Source of the DNA: Marinimicrobium agarilyticum DSM 16975
GTDB taxonomy: Bacteria > Pseudomonadota > Gammaproteobacteria > Pseudomonadales > Cellvibrionaceae
Assembly: GCF_000423345.1 (NCBI RefSeq)
Contig: NZ_AUHU01000008.1
Coordinates: forward strand, 97,371-161,370
Length of the DNA: 64,000 bases
Direction of reading: 5' to 3'
A program made the translations under genes and the position numbers. Positions 59,101-64,000 of the stretch are shown here, in pieces. The notes under the pieces were generated by a model that ran no database searches, had not been told where the DNA came from, and saw only the letters and a program-made list of their open reading frames with translations. Positions within the stretch are counted from its first letter, which is position 1. Every line of letters begins with the position of its first letter.

Positions 59101-61140
59101 ATGGCCTTGGCCGCACACCGATTTCTGAATCCCGCGACGGTACCGCTACTGCTTGGCGGTTGGCTGGCGTTTCACGTTGCCGCGGCGGCGGAGCCGTCGA
59201 GCGCGTTGTTGCAGGCGCCAGACGCCGAGCACTTCTATCAACCCCGCGAACCCCTTCATCTTTCCCTGGCGGAAAACGCCGTAGCCGAGGCCCCCGGCCA
59301 GTTGAGCCTGGAACTCGATGGCATGGACGTGTCGGCTCTGGTGCAGCGCCGCGAGTTGGACTGGACTTACGTGCCGGCTCGCCCCCTGGCCCCCGGCCTT
59401 CATGAGCTGCGGCTGATGTTCTATGGTGACCGGGGCGGCGTGCGGGAATTGGGCCGCTGGCGCTTCGAAGTGCGCCACTCGCGCGCCCTTCGCTCGGCCA
59501 GTGTCGAGGGCCAGCTGGATCTCGCGCTGAGCCAGCGCGTCGCCCAAAGTGATGACATCGGTGGGGACGACTTCGGCGCCCAGGGTGGTGGCTACCTGGC
59601 CTCTGAAGTCAGTGGCGATCGGTGGCAGTTACGCAGCAGCCTGGACCTGATGGCGGTTAACGATGAAGCCTTGGCCATCGCCGGTCGTAAGCTGGATCTG
59701 GCACGGTTTCAGGTGCGCGGGGATCTCGACCGATATCATCTTACACTGGGCGACCAACAGCTGGCGTCCGCGAGTTTGATACAGGATGGCTTCGAACGCC
59801 GAGGTATTTCCACCGGTGCTCGCCTTCCCTTATGGGACGGAGCCCTCTCGGCCTACCAGGCCACCGGTCAACAGACGGTAGGCATCGACGCCGGTCTGGG
59901 TACCGATGAGCATGACAATCGCCTGAGTGGCGGCCAACTGTCATTCTGGCCCTGGCGTGGGGATGAAGCCCAGGTGATGATTACGGGGGAACGATTGTCG
60001 GGCCGGATCAGCCAGCCGGGCTACGGCAGTCTGGAGCCCGCCGCCGACCCGGTGGTTCACGAGGGTGAGGCCTGGAACGTGACCATGGACGGCCAATTTG
60101 TTCAACGCCAACTGCGGGTGCGCCTGGAAAAAGCCGAAAGCGAGTACGACTTTGACGGTATCAACCAAGGGTTTGATCCAGAGGCGGGCGAGGCTTGGTC
60201 GGCGCTCATGATTCTGGACCCGACTCCCTCGGGGATGGACGCGCTCGATTGGCGGCTGGGTTTGGAAGCCAAAAAAATGGGGACCTGGTACAAAAGTCTG
60301 GCCAATCGATATGCGCCCGCCGACAAAAAACTCAAACGGCTGTTTTTCGATATGACCAAGAACCAATGGAGTTGGGATGGCAGCTATGCGGTGGAGGACA
60401 GCAATCTGACGGAGGACATCGACTACGCCATTTCCGAAACCCGGCAGTGGAACCTGCGCGCGAGCTATTTCGATTACGAACTGCCCAGTGGACCGGTGCT
60501 GACGTTTCTGGGGCAACCCAATTATACCCTGACCGCCAGTGGCACCACGCTTATCGATGACTACACCCCAGAGGGGTACCTGGCCAACGACCTGCAAACC
60601 CGGCGCTATGGTATGACGGCTGCCTTCACCAAAGCCCGGCTTCAGTGGTCAGCGGGCTATCATTACGACACCCTGGAAGATGCGACCGGCTGGCAGCCGG
60701 AGACTCGCACCCAAGCCACCCAACTGGACGCTGGCTGGTCCCTGACGGCGGAATACCATTTTTTTATCGGCTGGGAATTTCAGCACACGACCTATCCAGA
60801 GCAGGGGGTCAGCACCGACCGGCATATCTATTCCTTCGACGCCAACGCGGAATTCATTCCGGGTCGCTTACACGGTGGCGTCAGCGTCGGTTTGAATCAG
60901 ACCAGCGCCAGAGATGATCCTTTTTACGCCCAGTGGGATCAGACCACTTACCTCAGTAGCCACCTCAACTGGCGCCTTCGAGAACCCGACCGTAACAGCG
61001 CTGGGTGGGAATTTATTCTTTCGGTGACCCGCAACGACTATCGGGACCAACTCTTTGTAGCCAACTCGGTGGACGGCTATCAGGCGTTTATTGAACTGCG
61101 AACCACTTTGCCGGTGGCCTACCCAGGAGCACGACCATGA
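59101..61140 (+). CDS. Predicted outer-membrane beta-barrel protein (unknown function)
   Basis: This protein of about 679 residues has a signal peptide (hydrophobic run VPLLLGGWLAFHVAAAAEP). An N-terminal extracytoplasmic domain of about 130 residues contains LHLSLAENAV and WTYVPARPLAPGLHELRL. A long series of alternating amphipathic strands with aromatic ends (WNLRASYFDY, LQWSAGYHYD, TAEYHFFIGWEF) suggests a barrel of perhaps 18-22 strands. There is no TonB box. The ATG at 59101 (GAGTGAG upstream) is preferred over a TTG at 59056. Its stop overlaps the next start (ATGA). With the sigma and anti-sigma genes it probably forms an envelope-associated operon. I recognise no family. Confidence 0.7.
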   Translation: MALAAHRFLNPATVPLLLGGWLAFHVAAAAEPSSALLQAPDAEHFYQPREPLHLSLAENAVAEAPGQLSLELDGMDVSALVQRRELDWTYVPARPLAPGLHELRLMFYGDRGGVRELGRWRFEVRHSRALRSASVEGQLDLALSQRVAQSDDIGGDDFGAQGGGYLASEVSGDRWQLRSSLDLMAVNDEALAIAGRKLDLARFQVRGDLDRYHLTLGDQQLASASLIQDGFERRGISTGARLPLWDGALSAYQATGQQTVGIDAGLGTDEHDNRLSGGQLSFWPWRGDEAQVMITGERLSGRISQPGYGSLEPAADPVVHEGEAWNVTMDGQFVQRQLRVRLEKAESEYDFDGINQGFDPEAGEAWSALMILDPTPSGMDALDWRLGLEAKKMGTWYKSLANRYAPADKKLKRLFFDMTKNQWSWDGSYAVEDSNLTEDIDYAISETRQWNLRASYFDYELPSGPVLTFLGQPNYTLTASGTTLIDDYTPEGYLANDLQTRRYGMTAAFTKARLQWSAGYHYDTLEDATGWQPETRTQATQLDAGWSLTAEYHFFIGWEFQHTTYPEQGVSTDRHIYSFDANAEFIPGRLHGGVSVGLNQTSARDDPFYAQWDQTTYLSSHLNWRLREPDRNSAGWEFILSVTRNDYRDQLFVANSVDGYQAFIELRTTLPVAYPGARP

Positions 61141-62357
61141 GCAGCGCCCGTATAGCCATTATCTGTCTGTTATCTTTTTGGCTTGCTATCCCGGCCATAG
61201 CTCAGGAAGTGGAAATTTGCCCCTCTCTTCAACCCTGCGAGGTCAGTCGTCCGGTCTTGGTCGGACGCGAAACCACGGTCTCAGTGCTCTGGCGAGGGCG
61301 AGCCCTCTTTGACCAGATAGGTGCTATCAGCTCGGATGTGGGCTATTTTACCCTGGGAGATCCGGCCTCAAGCGAGCCGCTGGGCGTCGTTCGCCGTCCC
61401 CTGATGGAGCGGATCACCGGCTCGGCGGATGGTCGGGCGATCACCTTCAGTTTCAGTGAAACGCTGACTGTGCCGGCTGACGTCAGTCAGCGGGCCGCCG
61501 CCCAGGGCGCTCGGGAGTTGTCCTACATCCGACAATTCGGCATCAATGGCATCCCGGTGACCGGTGTGCAGACTCTGCGGCTTTCCTCGCCGATACCCAA
61601 CGCCGCTCCCTCCGTTCCGGAAGGCTCAGAGGTAACCGCCAGTGGCCTGATTCTCCGCCGGCTCGCTCTGCGATTTGAGGACGGCGCCGCGGTGGCGTCG
61701 GTGGCGCGCGCCGAGCGTTTGCGGGCTTTGGCCCATATTGACTATGACCGGGCGGGTTTACTGGAAGCGGTCTGGGAGGTGGCGACCCCGGCCACCACCC
61801 GTGGAGAGCCGAGCTTCCGACGCCTGGATAATGTGCGCCAGTACCTCGGCGCCGGGCAACAGGCCAGCCTGCGCAGCCCGGCACTGCCCACCGACCAGCC
61901 CGGGCTATACCTGTTGCGACTGCGTCTGGTGCAGCCGACGATGGCACAGAACGATATTGTTTTGCGCTATCAGGTCAGCGGTACCTCGATGGTGGAGCCC
62001 GAACGGGTACCGGTGATGACGGCGGCCACCGTTCAACGTGCCGCGCTCGGCCCCGATGCGGAATTTCAGTGGCACCGGGTTCGGCGTGCGCATGTGTATC
62101 AGCTTGAGCTGTACGATCAGCCCCCCGAGCAAACCGCTGCAGAGCCGTTGCCACCGGAAACCGTGCCGGCGCAATTTGCCCGCGCCCCGGCCACGGGTTT
62201 GATGGTGAAGGGGAGTGCGGCTCGCGCCGGACTGTCGCCAGCGGTATTGCATCAACTGCTTCCAGCACACACCTACTATTGGCGGGTGGTGGCGGTCGAT
62301 GCCAGCGGCACCGTTCTGGCAGCGAGTCCGCTCCAGAGCATTCGAACAGAACAATAA
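61137..62357 (+). CDS. Secreted protein of unknown function
   Basis: This 406-residue protein has a clear signal peptide (IAIICLLSFWLAIPAIAQ). Two Cys soon follow (EICPSLQPCEV), probably a disulfide. The mature part is rich in beta structure, and its last 120 residues (FQWHRVRRAHVYQLELYDQP ... TYYWRVVAVDASGTVL) look like an Ig/fibronectin-type fold. It is translationally coupled to the barrel gene before it and touches the sigma factor gene behind it, so the two exported proteins probably act together at the envelope. No family is recognised. Confidence 0.7.
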   Translation: MSSARIAIICLLSFWLAIPAIAQEVEICPSLQPCEVSRPVLVGRETTVSVLWRGRALFDQIGAISSDVGYFTLGDPASSEPLGVVRRPLMERITGSADGRAITFSFSETLTVPADVSQRAAAQGARELSYIRQFGINGIPVTGVQTLRLSSPIPNAAPSVPEGSEVTASGLILRRLALRFEDGAAVASVARAERLRALAHIDYDRAGLLEAVWEVATPATTRGEPSFRRLDNVRQYLGAGQQASLRSPALPTDQPGLYLLRLRLVQPTMAQNDIVLRYQVSGTSMVEPERVPVMTAATVQRAALGPDAEFQWHRVRRAHVYQLELYDQPPEQTAAEPLPPETVPAQFARAPATGLMVKGSAARAGLSPAVLHQLLPAHTYYWRVVAVDASGTVLAASPLQSIRTEQ

Positions 62358-62939
62358 ATGACCCGGATACCGATTATGGCTGTTTCGGAACAGGACACCG
62401 ACGAACGCTTGCTGCTCGCCATGTCGGGCGGAGATATGGAGGCGATGACCGCCTTTTATCGCCGCCACGAAACGCGGCTGTATCGTTACTTACTGTCCAA
62501 ATTGAACGATTCCTTTGCCGCGGCCGACTTACTCAACGAAGTCATGCTTGAGGTGTGGCGTTCGGCCGCTCGCTTTGCCGGGCGTTCGAAAGTCACCACC
62601 TGGATGTTCGGCATCGCGCACAACAAAGTGCTGAGCTTTTGGCGCAAGCAGGGCCAAAGGGAATTTACCGAGCTGGACGACAATCTGCCGGACGATGCGC
62701 CCGGTGCAGATTTGGAACAGGCGCTGTCCGCGGTCAAAGACGCGGAAGTGCTACGGGCCTGCATGCAGGCTCTATCGCCGCCGCATCGGGAAGTGCTGCA
62801 CCTGGTGTTTTTTGAAGAGCTGGATTATGCGGAAATCAGTAGCATCCTGAAGGTGCCCGAGGGCACGGTGAAATCGCGCGTGTATCACGCCAAAATTTTG
62901 TTGAAGAAACAACTGACCAATGCCATGAGGTCCCCGTGA
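62358..62939 (+). CDS. ECF-type RNA polymerase sigma factor
   Basis: This 193-residue sigma-70 family protein of the extracytoplasmic-function type has only regions 2 and 4. Region 2 is MTAFYRRHETRLYRYLLSKL through FAGRSKVTTWMFGIAHNKVLSFWR. Region 4 is LSPPHREVLHLVFFEELDYAEI with VPEGTVKSRVYHAKILLKKQL as its helix-turn-helix. The ATG at 62358 follows the previous stop directly; an ATG at 62376 is possible. The next gene overlaps its end and encodes the likely anti-sigma factor. Confidence 0.95.
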   Translation: MTRIPIMAVSEQDTDERLLLAMSGGDMEAMTAFYRRHETRLYRYLLSKLNDSFAAADLLNEVMLEVWRSAARFAGRSKVTTWMFGIAHNKVLSFWRKQGQREFTELDDNLPDDAPGADLEQALSAVKDAEVLRACMQALSPPHREVLHLVFFEELDYAEISSILKVPEGTVKSRVYHAKILLKKQLTNAMRSP

Positions 62940-63520
62940 AAGACTTTGATGAACAACTGAATTTGTGGGCCAGCGGTCGCTTACCGGAAGCGGAGCGTCG
63001 CGCGCTGGAACAAAAAATGGAGGAGGACCCGGCGCTGGCCCGCGAAGCCGCGTTTGTGAAAGCACTCAAGTGCTCCATGCAGAGCGAACCCACAACGGGC
63101 CCCGGGGAGTTCGGCTTGGCACGGTTGCAGAAATCCTTGCGTGAAGAACAGGAAGAGGCGCCGGTGGTGTTGCCGCGAAAAAGCTTCTGGAAGCCAGTGG
63201 CCATTGCCGCCAGCGTGATTGTTGCTGTTCAGGCAGCCATGCTGATCGGACCGGCGCCGTGGGAAAACGGTTCGGCCGTGGATATGAGGCCTGCGTCCGG
63301 CGAGGCCATTGTCGAAGGCCCGAGGCTACAGATTGCTTTCGCACCCACCGCGACCATGAGCGATATTCAGACGGCGGTGTTGAGCGTCAATGGCAGTATC
63401 GTCGCCGGGCCGAGCGCATTGGGCGTATTCCGGTTGGCGTTGTCCGGGGAAGCCTCCACCGAAGCGGCGGTTCAGACATTGCGGGATTACGATTTTGTGG
63501 ATGAGGTTATCGCGCCATGA
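62936..63520 (+). CDS. Anti-sigma factor-like membrane protein
   Basis: This 194-residue protein starts with a GTG that overlaps the sigma-factor stop by 4 bases. The N-terminus (LNLWASGRLPEAERRALEQKM) resembles the sigma-binding domain of ECF anti-sigma factors. One transmembrane helix follows (about residues 82-102, VAIAASVIVAVQAAMLIG). The periplasmic domain ends with an SIVAGPSALGVFRLAL pattern similar to small ferredoxin-like domains also seen in peptidase propeptides. No zinc-binding HxxxCxxC motif is present. The role is inferred from position and topology. Confidence 0.75.
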   Translation: MKDFDEQLNLWASGRLPEAERRALEQKMEEDPALAREAAFVKALKCSMQSEPTTGPGEFGLARLQKSLREEQEEAPVVLPRKSFWKPVAIAASVIVAVQAAMLIGPAPWENGSAVDMRPASGEAIVEGPRLQIAFAPTATMSDIQTAVLSVNGSIVAGPSALGVFRLALSGEASTEAAVQTLRDYDFVDEVIAP

Positions 63521-64000
63521 GGGCGACGGCTGGTCGAGTCGGCCTATTGTGTGCGGGCCTGTGGGGCTTTGTTTTTTTTGCGCCACTGTTGTGGGCGCAG
63601 GCGCCGACCGAACCAGAGCAAACCCCGGCCCAAATGCAGCGCGCAGAGCCAATCGAACGAACGGAACGGCGAAAAGAGGCGGAAGCAGAACGAGAAGCAA
63701 CACCGAGCGATAACGCCACACAAGAGCCGCGGTTAACAAAAGAACCAAGAGCGATCCCAAGCGCGAGACCGAGGGATGCCACTGGCAGAACACCGATGGC
63801 CGAAACTCGCCCGCTTGAGCAAGCCGACCCGGAAAAAGAAGGGCGCCCCGAACCTGCTCAACAGGCCCCGACGCTTGATTCCAAGCCAGCAAGACCGGCA
63901 GCTGTCGATTCCCGCAAAGAAACGCTTGCGGATCGAGAGCCGGAGCAAGACGCTGGTACCGAACCCGAACCCGAACCCGAACCCGAACCCGAACCCGAAC
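63517..64000 (+). CDS. Secreted Pro/Glu-rich protein, N-terminal part (cut by window edge)
   Basis: A frame opens at the ATG at 63517 (ATGA overlap with the anti-sigma gene) and runs to the edge, 161 residues so far. A signal peptide (VGLLCAGLWGFVFFAPLLWAQ) is followed by a low-complexity stretch rich in Glu, Pro, Arg and Ala that ends in a Pro-Glu repeat. No domain is visible. In similar sigma/anti-sigma operons the next gene is often a subtilisin-like (S8) protease, and this could be its linker-like N-terminus, but nothing in the window shows it. Confidence 0.75.
   Translation, partial: MRATAGRVGLLCAGLWGFVFFAPLLWAQAPTEPEQTPAQMQRAEPIERTERRKEAEAEREATPSDNATQEPRLTKEPRAIPSARPRDATGRTPMAETRPLEQADPEKEGRPEPAQQAPTLDSKPARPAAVDSRKETLADREPEQDAGTEPEPEPEPEPEPE
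63961..64000. repeat. Hexanucleotide tandem repeat (GAACCC)n
   Basis: GAACCC repeats six full times plus a partial copy up to the window edge, and translates as (Glu-Pro)n in the secreted protein. Such tracts can vary in length by slippage without shifting frame, since the unit is 6 bases. Confidence 0.95.

Overview
The window comes from a GC-rich, plant-polysaccharide-degrading gammaproteobacterium. The Pseudomonas-like order of the replication and ATP synthase genes, the secreted carbohydrate-active lipoproteins with serine-rich linkers, and the halogenase-like plus TonB-receptor gene pair all suggest a Cellvibrionales-type marine or soil bacterium (Cellvibrio, Marinimicrobium, Saccharophagus or Teredinibacter relatives). 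That placement is an inference from gene content, not a computed taxonomy.

Layout. (1) 1-14.2 kb is a glycan-utilisation region: a partial family PL11 rhamnogalacturonan lyase, two convergent tryptophan-halogenase-family flavoproteins, a TonB-dependent receptor, a GH20 beta-hexosaminidase, a GH9 cellulase lipoprotein and a phospholipase-D-like protein. Three near-identical GACAACGTTGTC palindromes lie upstream of halogenase 1, the TonB receptor and the hexosaminidase. This suggests one LacI-type regulon, probably for N-acetylglucosamine or chitin sugars. (2) 14.3-39.6 kb is the conserved origin region: glmU, atpCDGAHFEBI, parB, parA, rsmG, mnmG, an AT-rich candidate origin with DnaA boxes, tRNA-Thr(CGT), a DUF924 gene, mnmE, yidC, yidD, rnpA, rpmH, a second DnaA-box region, dnaA, dnaN, recF (carrying two parS-like sites) and gyrB. 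Genes left of about 33 kb run mostly leftward and those to the right run rightward, as expected for genes transcribed with the forks. (3) 39.8-41.7 kb holds a CE15 glucuronoyl esterase lipoprotein with a malectin-like domain.

(4) 41.8-58.8 kb is the most unusual part: an apparently uncharacterised biosynthetic cluster that joins a polyketide synthase to sphingolipid-type chemistry. It holds a Crp/Fnr regulator; a short-chain reductase; a VTT/DedA-like membrane protein; a fusion of a GNAT acyltransferase to a catalytically dead, LCB1-like alpha-oxoamine synthase domain; a single-module reducing polyketide synthase with no thioesterase (KS-AT-DH-degenerate ER-KR-ACP); a catalytically intact alpha-oxoamine synthase; a gluconate-dehydrogenase subunit-3-like protein; a GMC oxidoreductase; a phytoene-desaturase-like flavoprotein; a tiny Tat-signal protein; and a phosphopantetheinyl transferase. 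The proposed flow is: the PPTase arms the ACP; the synthase builds an acyl chain iteratively; the oxoamine synthase pair releases it by decarboxylative condensation with an amino acid, giving an alpha-amino ketone; the reductase and GNAT domain may reduce and N-acylate it, like a ceramide; and the oxidoreductases tailor it. The product, amino acid and chain length cannot be read from the sequence.

(5) 59.1-64.0 kb is a tightly coupled operon: a predicted outer-membrane beta-barrel protein, a secreted protein of unknown function, an ECF sigma factor, a membrane anti-sigma-like protein, and the start of a secreted protein that runs into a (Pro-Glu)n repeat and is cut by the window edge.
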